From Opitutaceae bacterium (GTDB taxonomy: Bacteria; Verrucomicrobiota; Verrucomicrobiia; Opitutales; Opitutaceae): a stretch of DNA of 64,000 nt. Made by a program: the position numbers and the translations under genes. Location of the stretch: the NCBI GenBank assembly GCA_028688225.1, contig JAQTYQ010000006.1, positions 62,001-126,000 of the forward strand, in the 5' to 3' direction. Below, in pieces: positions 24,467 through 33,526 of the stretch (within the stretch, counting starts at the first letter, position 1; the number at the start of each line of letters is the position of its first letter). The notes under the pieces were generated by a model that was given only the letters and a program-made list of their open reading frames with translations, made no database searches and was not told where the DNA came from.

Positions 24467-25840
24467 ATGGCCATGGCTTCCACCTGGACAATCACTCGCG
24501 CCGGCGAGACTCGCTCGCTGACTGACTGGGGTATCGCATCGATCCGCCTCACGCGCCGGTCGCTTGAGGTCGACGATCTGGTCTTCTCTCTCAAGCCAGC
24601 CGACGGGCTCGCTGCGCCCAGCTTCGTCTTCGACGATGTCATCACGCTCGCCCAGGATGGGGTTACGCGCTTTGTCGGCCGCATCGGCGGCGAGACCATC
24701 GATGCGGCCGACAGTAAAGAACAATTGTCCTTCCTTGCTAAAAACCTCTGGGATGACCTGGAGACCCTGGTCTACGAGCAGAACCGCAAGATCGTCGATG
24801 AGGACTTCGCCAATCCGGCGCCCATCCCCACGACTCAGGTCGTGCTCTTCCGGCAGGAGGATTATTCGGAGGACGGCTGGCACCATGTCACCAGCTTGGG
24901 CCAGATCGCGAGCTGTCTGGCCTTCGCCGCCGCCCGTGGAGTCGGTCTCACCCCGGCGCTCGATTTCACCGGAGTGCAGCCACCCTGGTCCGAGGCACGC
25001 GATCTCTCGGTCGCCGCCGCGATCCGCCGCGCCGCGGCCTGGACGCCAGACCTGGCTACCTATATCGATTATACCACCATTCCGCCAACCGTGCATGTCG
25101 TCCGCCGCGCGACCATGTCCACTCATGAGCTCGATCTCACCGCCGGCACCCAGGTCCTTGAGCTGTCCGGGCTCCGCGCCCGGAAGGATCTCGTGCCGCT
25201 CGGAGTGGTTTTCATCTACCTTACCTCCGCGGTTAATCCGATCGACGGCCTCGCCTATACACGGGTCTCAACCTCCGGCGCCGGCGTCACCAGCGGGGCG
25301 CGGGTGATCAAGGCGACGGTTGACCTGACAAATCTAGAGAATAACACCACACCGATGACCGGCGGCGCACTCCATCTGGCCGGTGCTTACTTCGCATCGC
25401 TGCAGCAGGTGTTCTTCGACGGATCGATCACCTTGAAAGCATTTGATTGCCCTGGCGGGCTGCATCCCGGCATGAAGGTCAACCTGCTCAATGGTCGCGC
25501 CGACTGGGCGACCGCCGAGGCGATCATCCAGGAGATCAGTGAGGATCTGCTGCTCGGAGTCACCACGATCATTTTTGGCCTGCCCTCGCCCTTGTCCGGA
25601 GCTGATTTCGTTGCGCTGCGTACCGTCGCAAAAAACGCGCGCAAGGATTACCCCGGCGCGCCCGGTAGTGCCGGTGGCAGCACCGGGACCGATGGCGGCA
25701 GCGCCGGCGCGCCAGGCACTCCCGGTGGATCTAATCCAGGTGGATCTGCCGAGACCGGCCAGCAGCAGCCGGATGGCGGCTACAACCAGCAGCCGCTCGA
25801 ACTCTGCGGCGGCCAGGTGATCACCGTCTTGACGCCATAG
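24467..25840 (+). CDS. tail hub/baseplate-like protein with Gly-rich C-terminus
   Basis: Position after tape measure; C-terminal GAPGSAGGSTGTDGGSAGAPGTPGGSNPGGS. Confidence 0.55.
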   Translation: MAMASTWTITRAGETRSLTDWGIASIRLTRRSLEVDDLVFSLKPADGLAAPSFVFDDVITLAQDGVTRFVGRIGGETIDAADSKEQLSFLAKNLWDDLETLVYEQNRKIVDEDFANPAPIPTTQVVLFRQEDYSEDGWHHVTSLGQIASCLAFAAARGVGLTPALDFTGVQPPWSEARDLSVAAAIRRAAAWTPDLATYIDYTTIPPTVHVVRRATMSTHELDLTAGTQVLELSGLRARKDLVPLGVVFIYLTSAVNPIDGLAYTRVSTSGAGVTSGARVIKATVDLTNLENNTTPMTGGALHLAGAYFASLQQVFFDGSITLKAFDCPGGLHPGMKVNLLNGRADWATAEAIIQEISEDLLLGVTTIIFGLPSPLSGADFVALRTVAKNARKDYPGAPGSAGGSTGTDGGSAGAPGTPGGSNPGGSAETGQQQPDGGYNQQPLELCGGQVITVLTP

Positions 25841-25845
25841 GGGGA

Positions 25846-27114
25846 TTGACCATGGACGTCCCCAAGCTCGACGCCCGCAGGAAGGGTACCGCGACCGATC
25901 CTTGCTGTGATTGCGGAATCACCTGCAGTTTGATTTGCCAGACCAAAGGAGGCATTCCCTGCCTCTGCGGCTTTCCGGAATTGACTGCCCCCTCGACGCC
26001 TCCGCGCCGCTTTAAGCGGCGGACGATATCTGGCGTGATGGACATGGGGAAATTCCTCGATGCAGGCTGTGCTGGTTGTCCTCAGGCTAATTATGTGCAC
26101 CTCCAGTGGAGCAACGTCGGGGGAACAGGTTCTTGGATCGAATATGAATTCTGGTGGTACTCAGATTTCGTCCGCTGTCGCATGACCGCGCACATGACCT
26201 ACTCTGGAGGTTATTACGTGTCAGTTGTGCTGAACGATGGAGCTGGCTGGAACCCGTCGCACGAATTCGTCTGGTCTGATGGGGAGCCTGGGGGGCCAGG
26301 GTTTGATCCACCGCACGTCACCGTGATGGAATATACGTTCAGCGGAGTCCCGAGTGGGGCTTTATCCGTCAATTGCGCGGCTACCGGTGCTGGTTCTCAG
26401 GTGATATATCGGCCGGTGATACACGCGGTTCACGACTCTTGGGATGTGGTTCAGGATTACGCTCCCGGTCTATTGGAAACCCCTCCTGTCTGCGTGCCTG
26501 CGGAGACAGACAATAGCAGCCGCACTGAGGCGGACACCTGTGATTTTCCCCTCGCCGGCGGTGGCGAGCCAGGGGATTTCCCGGTAGGGGGGCCACTCGA
26601 TGCATATCCTGGGCTGCTCGATGTGATCGCGCTCACGAACGCTCGGAGAGAATGGGGGGGCAGTGAAGAATGTCTACCAGGCTCTCCCCCTTATTGGTTC
26701 AAGGCCCTTGGTGGTATCGTGGAAGAACTGACGGAGGAAGACACGGAACTATCTGCCATCAATCGCATGAGCCCTGGGCTCGCTTGGTCTGACGATTGCG
26801 GAGCTCCAGATTACTGCCTGGACTGCACGGCCTTCTGGACAATGCGCGGGCCCGCGGACCTCTGCTTTGCGTTCCGGGATGCCCGCTCCAAGGCTCATTT
26901 GAGCGGACTGACCGTTGGCCTGGTTTATAATGTCACCGTGAAATTTTGGCGCCGCCCCGTCGGTGGATCAGCAGGCCAATGGGTACTTTATGGTTCTGCC
27001 GTTACCCAGATCATCGCAACGGCCGATGAACAGGATACTGACTGGGTCACGGTGCCAAATGAGGCGGGATGGGAGACTTGGGCGCGTTCCTGCTTTTCGG
27101 AGCGCGTCGTATGA
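25846..27114 (+). CDS. Cys-rich putative distal tail protein
   Basis: Intact 422-aa ORF; N-terminus DPCCDCGITCSLICQTKGGIPCLCG. Confidence 0.6.
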   Translation: MTMDVPKLDARRKGTATDPCCDCGITCSLICQTKGGIPCLCGFPELTAPSTPPRRFKRRTISGVMDMGKFLDAGCAGCPQANYVHLQWSNVGGTGSWIEYEFWWYSDFVRCRMTAHMTYSGGYYVSVVLNDGAGWNPSHEFVWSDGEPGGPGFDPPHVTVMEYTFSGVPSGALSVNCAATGAGSQVIYRPVIHAVHDSWDVVQDYAPGLLETPPVCVPAETDNSSRTEADTCDFPLAGGGEPGDFPVGGPLDAYPGLLDVIALTNARREWGGSEECLPGSPPYWFKALGGIVEELTEEDTELSAINRMSPGLAWSDDCGAPDYCLDCTAFWTMRGPADLCFAFRDARSKAHLSGLTVGLVYNVTVKFWRRPVGGSAGQWVLYGSAVTQIIATADEQDTDWVTVPNEAGWETWARSCFSERVV

Positions 27115-27509
27115 ATACGTGGGTCTTCACCGTCGAAAACCCCGCGTTCAAGGGGAGCACTATACCCCCGCAACAGCAGCGTATACCGCTCCCTGAGCTC
27201 GCCAGCCCTATGACCAAACTCCGCCGCCTACGCCGGGAAGTATGGGCATGGGCGCAGGCCGGCCTGCCGCGGGCCTCACGTCAGGAGCGCCAACGCCGCC
27301 TGGCGATCTGCCAAGCCTGCCAATACTATGCTCCGACCGGCAACCTTGGTCTCGGCGAATGCCGGGCTCCCGGCTGCGGCTGCACCCGAGCCAAGCTCGC
27401 CCTGGCGACTTCCCAATGCCCCCTTATTCCGCCCAAATGGGGGCCATATTATGCCCCACGCAAGACCCTTTCCGCGCCCTTGCAACCGCCCGCCAAGCCC
27501 CCTGTTTGA
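27111..27509 (+). CDS. small Cys-rich, putative zinc-binding phage protein
   Basis: RRLAICQACQYYAPTGNLGLGECRAPGCGCTRAKLALATSQCPL; last gene before the prophage end. Confidence 0.6.
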   Translation: MNTWVFTVENPAFKGSTIPPQQQRIPLPELASPMTKLRRLRREVWAWAQAGLPRASRQERQRRLAICQACQYYAPTGNLGLGECRAPGCGCTRAKLALATSQCPLIPPKWGPYYAPRKTLSAPLQPPAKPPV

Positions 27510-27519
27510 CCCCCCGTAT

Positions 27520-27565
27520 TTCTCAAACCTGCTGGAATTCTTCTCAAACTCCGCTGGAATTTACA
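27520..27565. repeat. prophage right-end tandem repeats (putative transposase binding sites)
   Basis: TTCTCAAACCTGCTGGAATT (27520-27539) and TTCTCAAACTCCGCTGGAATT (27541-27561), then ..TTACA ending in CA at 27565. Confidence 0.75.
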
Positions 27566-28016
27566 GCGCGTCATCAATTCGTTGTATCTGTATCCGGACC
27601 AGTTGGAGACCCATGTCCGTGCGATTTACCGCAAATATGCCGAGATGGAGGGTACGGAAGTGCGCTACGAACTGCACAACTGCGATCAGGCCGACGTCGT
27701 CATCGTGGCGTACGGCACCACCTCGCGCATCGCGCGCTCCGCCATCGAGAAATGCCGCCGACTCGGCCTGCGCGCCGGCCTGCTCCGCCCGATCACGCTG
27801 TATCCGTTCCCGCATGCGGCGTTCGACCAGGTTATCGAACGGGCCAAGGCCGTTCTGGTCGTGGAAATGAGCATGGGGCAGATGCTGGACGACGTAAAAA
27901 TCGCCGTAGCGGGCCGGCGGCCCATTACCTTCTACGGCCGCACCGGGGGAATCGTGCCGACGCCGGAGGAGATCGTGAAGCAGGTGCAGAACCTCCTCGA
28001 AAGGCCCGGCGCATGA
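27566..28016 (+). pseudogene. vorB: vorB-like 2-oxoacid:ferredoxin oxidoreductase alpha subunit, C-terminal part, interrupted by prophage
   Basis: RVINSLYLYPDQLETHVRAIYRKYAEMEGTEVRYELHNCDQADVVIVAYGTTSRIARSAIEKCRRLGLRAGLLRPITLYPFP; frame starts at the phage/host junction. Confidence 0.8.
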
Positions 28017-28759
28017 AGATCGTCTACGAAAAGTCGCGGGGATTGACCGGCGTGCCCATGCATTACTGCCCGGGTTGCACGCACGGGATCATCCACAAAC
28101 TGGTCGCGGAGACGCTGGTGGAACTCGATGTGCTGGGCCGCACGGTGGCGGTCGCCCCGGTCGGTTGCGCCGTGTTTGCGTACGAGTATTTCAACTGCGA
28201 CGCGCAGGAGGCGGCCCACGGCCGAGCCCCGGCCGTCGCAACCGGCATCAAACGGGTGCATCCGGACAACATCGTGTTCACCTACCAGGGCGACGGCGAC
28301 CTGGCCTCGATCGGCATGGGCGAGATCGTCCACGCCGCCATGCGCGGTGAAAACATCACCGTGGTCTTCGTGAACAACGCCATCTACGGCATGACGGGCG
28401 GACAAATGGCGCCCACGACGCTGGTCGGCCAACCGACCACCACGTCGCCCCAGGGCCGCTCCCGCCTCGGTCAGGGCGCGCCGCTGCGCGTCTGCGAGAT
28501 GCTGGCGACCATCGAGGCGACGGCCTACATCGCCCGGGTCTCGGTCCACACCATTCCGCGGCTGAACGGCGCGAAACGCGCGATCAAAAAGGCGTTCCAG
28601 ATGCAGCTCGAGAACAAGGGCTTCAGCCTGGTCGAGGTGCTCTCGACCTGTCCGACCAACTGGGGCCTCTCGCCGATCGAGTCCCTGCGATGGGTGGAGC
28701 AGAACATGCTCCCGGCCTATCCGCTCGGCGTGTACAAAGATGTCGAGGGAGGGACCTGA
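28013..28759 (+). CDS. vorA: 2-oxoacid:ferredoxin oxidoreductase TPP-binding beta subunit
   Basis: MHYCPGCTHGIIHKLVAE...FTYQGDGDLASIGMGEI...VFVNNAIYGMTGGQMAPTT. Confidence 0.9.
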   Translation: MKIVYEKSRGLTGVPMHYCPGCTHGIIHKLVAETLVELDVLGRTVAVAPVGCAVFAYEYFNCDAQEAAHGRAPAVATGIKRVHPDNIVFTYQGDGDLASIGMGEIVHAAMRGENITVVFVNNAIYGMTGGQMAPTTLVGQPTTTSPQGRSRLGQGAPLRVCEMLATIEATAYIARVSVHTIPRLNGAKRAIKKAFQMQLENKGFSLVEVLSTCPTNWGLSPIESLRWVEQNMLPAYPLGVYKDVEGGT

Positions 28760-28761
28760 CC

Positions 28762-29313
28762 ATGGCAGAGGAACGCATCATCATCGCCGGTTTCGGCGGC
28801 CAGGGGGTCCTGATGATCGGCAAGCTGCTGGCGCACGCCGGCATGATGGAGGGGAAAAACGTCACCTGGCTGCCCGCCTACGGGCCGGAAATGCGCGGCG
28901 GCACCGCCAACTGCAACGTGATCATTTCCGACGGCATCATCGGCGCGCCCATCGTTACCGAGGCCACGTGCGTCATCGCCATGAATCTTCCGTCGCTCGA
29001 CCGATTCGAGTCGTTTGTCCAGCCCGGCGGCTGGCTGCTGGCGAACAGTTCCCTCATCCCCCGCGCGCCCGTCCGCCGCGATGTGCAGGTCCTCGCCATC
29101 CCCGTGAACGACCTGGCCCAGCAGCAAGGCAGCCAGAGGGTGGCCAACGTCGTCATGCTCGGCGCCTACCTCGCGGTCACGCCGGTCGTCCGGAAGGAAT
29201 CGGTCATCGCCGCGATCGAGGATGTGCTCGGGCCGGGCAAGCGGCACCTGCTCGACATCAACCTCAACGCCCTGGCCGCGGGCCTGGCTTTCCCAACCAA
29301 GGTGCACGCTTAA
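28762..29313 (+). CDS. vorC: 2-oxoacid:ferredoxin oxidoreductase gamma subunit
   Basis: IIIAGFGGQGVLMIGKLLAHAGMMEGKNVTWLPAYGPEMRGGTANCNVIIS. Confidence 0.88.
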   Translation: MAEERIIIAGFGGQGVLMIGKLLAHAGMMEGKNVTWLPAYGPEMRGGTANCNVIISDGIIGAPIVTEATCVIAMNLPSLDRFESFVQPGGWLLANSSLIPRAPVRRDVQVLAIPVNDLAQQQGSQRVANVVMLGAYLAVTPVVRKESVIAAIEDVLGPGKRHLLDINLNALAAGLAFPTKVHA

Positions 29314-29315
29314 TC

Positions 29316-29756
29316 ATGGAAAAAATCACCCTCGAGATCCCCGCCCGGGCCTTGCATGTGGAGCACGCGCAATGCCCTCGCGGCCACAGCCTGATGGACT
29401 CCGCCATCCCCATCAACGGCTACCCCTCCATCAAGGTCGTCATCCAGTACGGCGCCATCCGTGGAAGCATCCACCTCGATCCGGTCTACGGCAGTTTCCA
29501 CAACCTTTTCGACGTGGATATCCCCGAAGGCGTGGTGGTCGAGATGTTCTGTCCGACGTGCGGCGTTTCCCTGAAGATCGAGCATGAAAAATGCGACTTC
29601 TGTTTCTCACCCATGTTCGCCCTGTACCTGCCGAACGGCGGCATGCTCGAGGGCTGCCTGAAGGGCGGCTGCCACGAACACAAACTGGTGCTGGTCGACG
29701 TCCATGAACAACTGGGGGAGGTCCACGGCCATGATCAAATTCAACTGCTCATGTAG
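29316..29756 (+). CDS. hypothetical protein with CPTC..CDFC Cys pairs
   Basis: EMFCPTCGVSLKIEHEKCDFCFSPMFALYLPNGGMLEGCLKGGCHEHKL; in the vor operon. Confidence 0.6.
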   Translation: MEKITLEIPARALHVEHAQCPRGHSLMDSAIPINGYPSIKVVIQYGAIRGSIHLDPVYGSFHNLFDVDIPEGVVVEMFCPTCGVSLKIEHEKCDFCFSPMFALYLPNGGMLEGCLKGGCHEHKLVLVDVHEQLGEVHGHDQIQLLM

Positions 29757-29843
29757 CCGCTCGAGAGGCTCAGGGCGTTGGTCCTCCGGCTTCCGGCCTC
29801 TGACCCCTGACTTCCGGCCCCTGCCCTTCCTTCATTCGCTGCC

Positions 29844-31151
29844 ATGAGTGCCACATCACTGGGTTACCGGGACCGCATCACCACGGCGGAACAGGCCGTG
29901 CAGGCGATCCGGCCCGGCATGCGCATATTCCTGATGGGCACCTGCGCCGCGCCGCGGACGCTGCTGGCCGCACTCGTGAAACGGGCGCCGGCGTTCACGC
30001 CCCCCGTCGAGATCGCCCAACTGTTCGCACTCGGCTGCCCGGATTATCTCGCCCCCGGCATGGAACGGCATCTCCACGTCAACACGCTGTTCACGGGCGC
30101 CAACGTACGGCCGGCCGTGAACGAGGGCCGGGCGGACTACACCCCGTGTTTCCTGTCGGAGGTCGCGGGCTTGTTCCGCAACGGCCAGCTGCCGCTCGAC
30201 GCCGCGCTGGTCCAACTCAGCCCGCCGGATGCGCACGGTTTTTGCAGCTTCGGCACCGAGGTCGGACTGACCAAGGGTCCGGCCGAGTGCGCCCCGATCA
30301 TCATCGCCGAGGTGAACGACCGCATGCCGCGCACGCTCGGCAACAGTTTCATCCATGTGTCCCGGCTGACCCACATCGTCCCCGTCTCCTATCCTCTGAT
30401 CGAGATCAACCAAGGCGACGGCAGCGACGAGGAGCGCGGGATCGCGCGGCACTGTGCCAGCTTGATCGAAGACGGCGCCACGCTGCAGATGGGCATCGGC
30501 GGCGTCCCGGAGGTCGTCCTGAGCCTGCTGGGCGACCGGCGGGACCTCGGCATCCACAGCGAGATGCTGTCCGACGGCCTGATCGATCTGGTCGAGCGCG
30601 GCGTCATCACCGGCGCCCGCAAGACACTGCACCCCGGCAAGATCATCGCCGGGTTCCTGATGGGGACCCAGCGCCTCTATGATTTCGTCGACAACAATCC
30701 GCTGCTCGAATTCCATCCGACGGAATACACCAACGATCCGTTCCGCATCGCGCAGAACGACCGCATGGTGGCGATCAACTCGGCCATCGAGGTTGACCTG
30801 ACCGGCCAGGTGTGCGCCGACTCGATCGGCCCTCGGATCTACAGCGGTGTCGGCGGGCAGGTTGATTTCGTTTACGGCGCCAGCCGCTCCAAGGGCGGCA
30901 AGCCCATCATCGCCCTGCCCAGCACGGCCGTCTGCAAAGGGCAGCCGATGAGCCGGATCGTCCCGATGCTGAAGCAAGGGGCGGGCGTGGTGACCACGCG
31001 CAACCATGTCCGCTACGTCGTCACCGAGCACGGCATCGCCTACCTCTACGGCAAATCCCTCCGCGAGCGGGCCCGGGCCCTGATCGCGGTGGCCGCCCCC
31101 CAATTCCGCGACGAGCTGGAAAAAGCGGCGCGCGAACTGCGGTATCTGTGA
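29844..31151 (+). CDS. acetyl-CoA hydrolase/CoA transferase family protein
   Basis: LQMGIGGVPEVVLSLLGDRRDLGIHSEMLSDGLIDLVERGVITGARKTLHPGKIIAGFLMGTQRLYDFVDNNP. Confidence 0.88.
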   Translation: MSATSLGYRDRITTAEQAVQAIRPGMRIFLMGTCAAPRTLLAALVKRAPAFTPPVEIAQLFALGCPDYLAPGMERHLHVNTLFTGANVRPAVNEGRADYTPCFLSEVAGLFRNGQLPLDAALVQLSPPDAHGFCSFGTEVGLTKGPAECAPIIIAEVNDRMPRTLGNSFIHVSRLTHIVPVSYPLIEINQGDGSDEERGIARHCASLIEDGATLQMGIGGVPEVVLSLLGDRRDLGIHSEMLSDGLIDLVERGVITGARKTLHPGKIIAGFLMGTQRLYDFVDNNPLLEFHPTEYTNDPFRIAQNDRMVAINSAIEVDLTGQVCADSIGPRIYSGVGGQVDFVYGASRSKGGKPIIALPSTAVCKGQPMSRIVPMLKQGAGVVTTRNHVRYVVTEHGIAYLYGKSLRERARALIAVAAPQFRDELEKAARELRYL

Positions 31152-31192
31152 AGGCACGGGATGGTGCTGGGGTGCAATGAGGACAAGATCTC

Positions 31193-31803
31193 TCATCTTC
31201 GCCGTGCGCTGCGCACCCGGTGGAGACGTTCCGTGAAGCCGCCCTCCATCTCGAAGGCCGCGGCTTGCGTCGCCAACTGGCGGTCCAGCAGCGCCGTGGC
31301 CACGGCGATCAGCGTCAGGGCGGCGTTAGCTGCAATTTCAGAAAAGGCGGGAGGCTTAATGGACGGGGTGGACATTGTGAACGTGCCGTGAGCCTCGCGC
31401 GGTCCACTTTGTCTACTCCTTTCGCGCACCTCCTTTACCCACCGTGCCACGGCCTCAGCGGTGTTGCAGCGTCGGTCGATGAGCTCCTGACGCCGGGGAT
31501 CTTCTTGGCGCCATTGCGTCAGTCTGCGCTGCCGGAGGAAGTCCTCATAATCTAGACGCAACTCCTCCAGGCTGGCGCACGCAACATTGGTGAGCTTGAG
31601 CTCCATCTTTTTGGAGGTGCCAGAAGCTTTGCCGCCTTCGGCGATGTTTTGCCCGCCACTACGGGCAACTTGCACCATCTGGTCGTGCGGACGGCTGCGT
31701 CGGTCGACTTACCGATCACAGAACCTGAAGGTCACGTCATAGATCAACTGGGCCACCTGAAAACTCTTCAAGTGCCGGTAGCCGCCGTGCAGCGGAATAA
31801 GTC
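31193..31803 (-). pseudogene. four-helix-bundle (23S rRNA IVP-like) protein, interrupted by in-frame TAA
   Basis: LIPLHGGYRHLKSFQVAQLIYDVTFRFCDR*VDRRSRPHDQMVQVARSGGQNIAEGGKASGTSKKMELKLTNVACASLEELRLDYEDFLRQRRL; stop at 31709-31711. Confidence 0.7.
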
Positions 31804-31919
31804 CAGCGGCAACGCCGATGCCGCCGCGACTTTGGCGAGGTTCGGCGAGCCCTCCTACATCAAACACTGTGCATGGCTTGGAGCCTGTCGCTTACCGCCT
31901 AAAATTTACCGTTTTGCCC

Positions 31920-33092
31920 CTAGCTCTTGGCCCTGAGCGTAATTCTGAGAATCTCGCCCGGCCGCCAGAGGCGCATGCGCGGACCCCACGTGCCGGTGCC
32001 GCGGCCGACGATCACCGGCATGCCGTCGATCTCGTAGCGCCCGCCAAGCAACGGATAGAACAGCCGGACCAGATGGTTGAACGGCCAGATCTGGCCGTTG
32101 TGGGTGTGCCCCGAAAGCATGAGCCCGGCGCCGCCGGCGGCGGCAGTGCCGGCCTGCAGGGGGGAGTGCGACAGCAGGATGACGGCGCCCGACGGACGGT
32201 CCGCCGGCTCCGCCGCACCGACACGAGCCAGCCCCGCCGATGCGGCGCGGGCCAGCGCCTTTTCGATCGCCCGGTCGGGGTGACCGAACTGCCGGCGGGC
32301 GCTGAGGTCGTCCACGCCCGCCAGCACGAGGCCGGGCGCGACCTGGGCCGCATGGTCCCGCAGCACCGTGTAGCCCGCCGCCTGCAGCAAATCCACACTA
32401 CGGTCGAGGCCCGTGTAATACTCGTGGTTGCCGGTAACCGCCCATACCCCCAAGGGCGCCTGCAGGGTCTTGAGCACGGGCAGCAGCGGCTCCAGCCGCC
32501 CCACCTCGCTGTCGACGAGGTCGCCGACGACCACGATGATGTCGGGCTTCAATCCGTTCACCTGGGCGATCAGACGGGTCATCCAGTGCGCCCCGATCAG
32601 CGTACCCAGATGCAGGTCCGAAACCGCCACCAGCACCAGGCCGTCGCGCTCCCGCGGCAGACCGGCCAGCTTCACCTCATAATCCCGGACCACAGGCGGT
32701 CGCAGACCCTGCACCAGCGCCAGGGCAGCCAGCACCAGCGCCGTGACCGCAGCCCAGCCGCGGATGACTGGAACCAGCCGGGGCAGCAGCCAACCGCCCA
32801 GCGTGATCGCATCCGCGAGCACGAGGATCGAGAGCAGCAGGAACAGGACGCCGACCCAGTTGGCGGCGATGAATTCCAGCGGCTCCCCCGCTGTCGCCAG
32901 CCCACGCGCGTTGAGAAGCCTGGCCACGGGATAACTCGCCCAAAATCCCACGGCCAGCCAGACCAGCATCCGCCGGGAGAGGTGGGCCGCCACCCACGGC
33001 ACCGATGCCAGCCGCCAGAAGACATAACCGTGCATGGCCGTCCACACGGCGAAAATGACCGCGATGAAGAGGACGATTCTGGGAGGGCTCAT
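31920..33092 (-). CDS. membrane-anchored metallophosphoesterase
   Basis: VAVSDLHLGTLIG, VVVGDLVDSEV, VTGNHEYYTG, LSGHTHNGQIWPF. Confidence 0.88.
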   Translation of the reverse strand: MSPPRIVLFIAVIFAVWTAMHGYVFWRLASVPWVAAHLSRRMLVWLAVGFWASYPVARLLNARGLATAGEPLEFIAANWVGVLFLLLSILVLADAITLGGWLLPRLVPVIRGWAAVTALVLAALALVQGLRPPVVRDYEVKLAGLPRERDGLVLVAVSDLHLGTLIGAHWMTRLIAQVNGLKPDIIVVVGDLVDSEVGRLEPLLPVLKTLQAPLGVWAVTGNHEYYTGLDRSVDLLQAAGYTVLRDHAAQVAPGLVLAGVDDLSARRQFGHPDRAIEKALARAASAGLARVGAAEPADRPSGAVILLSHSPLQAGTAAAGGAGLMLSGHTHNGQIWPFNHLVRLFYPLLGGRYEIDGMPVIVGRGTGTWGPRMRLWRPGEILRITLRAKS

Positions 33093-33182
33093 GGATTTGC
33101 GCCGCCCATTCCATCATCAAGCGGCAAGAAGCCGCAAAGATATTTCCTCGTTCCGGCGTGGCACCGGGACTGGTACAGTCTG

Positions 33183-33415
33183 CCTGTCATCGCGCGCCCG
33201 GCATCGCCGGGCAGCCTGTCCTCCATAGCCTCGGCGAAGGAGGATGGCGATCCAGCCCCGCCGCTGCGGCGGGGTTCAGCCAGCCTTCGCCAAGGCTCCG
33301 GCTCGGTCCGTCCGGCAACAGCAGTCGCGCCGAAGCTCGCAAGAGCGAAGGCGGACTGGATTGCTTCGTCGCTCTGCTCGTCAGCAGAGCTCCCCGCAAT
33401 GACAAACTGTACCAC
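33183..33415. repeat. cluster of short palindromic repeats
   Basis: GCCCGGC-ATC-GCCGGGC (33196-33212); CTCC..GCCTCGGCGAAGGAGG (33215-33249); CCCCGCCG-CTG-CGGCGGGG (33256-33274); GCCTTCGCCAAGGCTCCGG (33281-33302); GGATTGCTTCGTCGCT...CGCAATGAC at the 3' side. Confidence 0.65.
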
Positions 33416-33526
33416 TACTTGTGGCACGCGGCGTTGACTTGCCTCCATCTTCGGCGAACGTTGCACGATTCCAAGCGCAGCCCCCGGCGCCCCATTCACC
33501 TGCCGCCCCCCCAACGACTCTCCTCC

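Larger units (their letters stand above)
1..27565. mobile_element. Mu-like transposable siphophage prophage, right-hand part (left end outside window)
   Basis: Contiguous Mu-type morphogenesis order (gp27/gp28/gp29-like, protease/scaffold, capsid, MuF and gpG-like, tail tube, tape measure) and an abrupt switch to a vorB-like host gene at 27,566. Confidence 0.88.

Noticed and set aside
25660-25780. Gly-rich C-terminus of 24467-25840 as a collagen-like fibre
   Set aside because: Only a short irregular Gly/Ser/Pro stretch, more consistent with a linker.
27242-28759. 505-aa fused ORF spanning phage end and vorA
   Set aside because: Chance open frame across the junction; the recognisable product starts at 28013.
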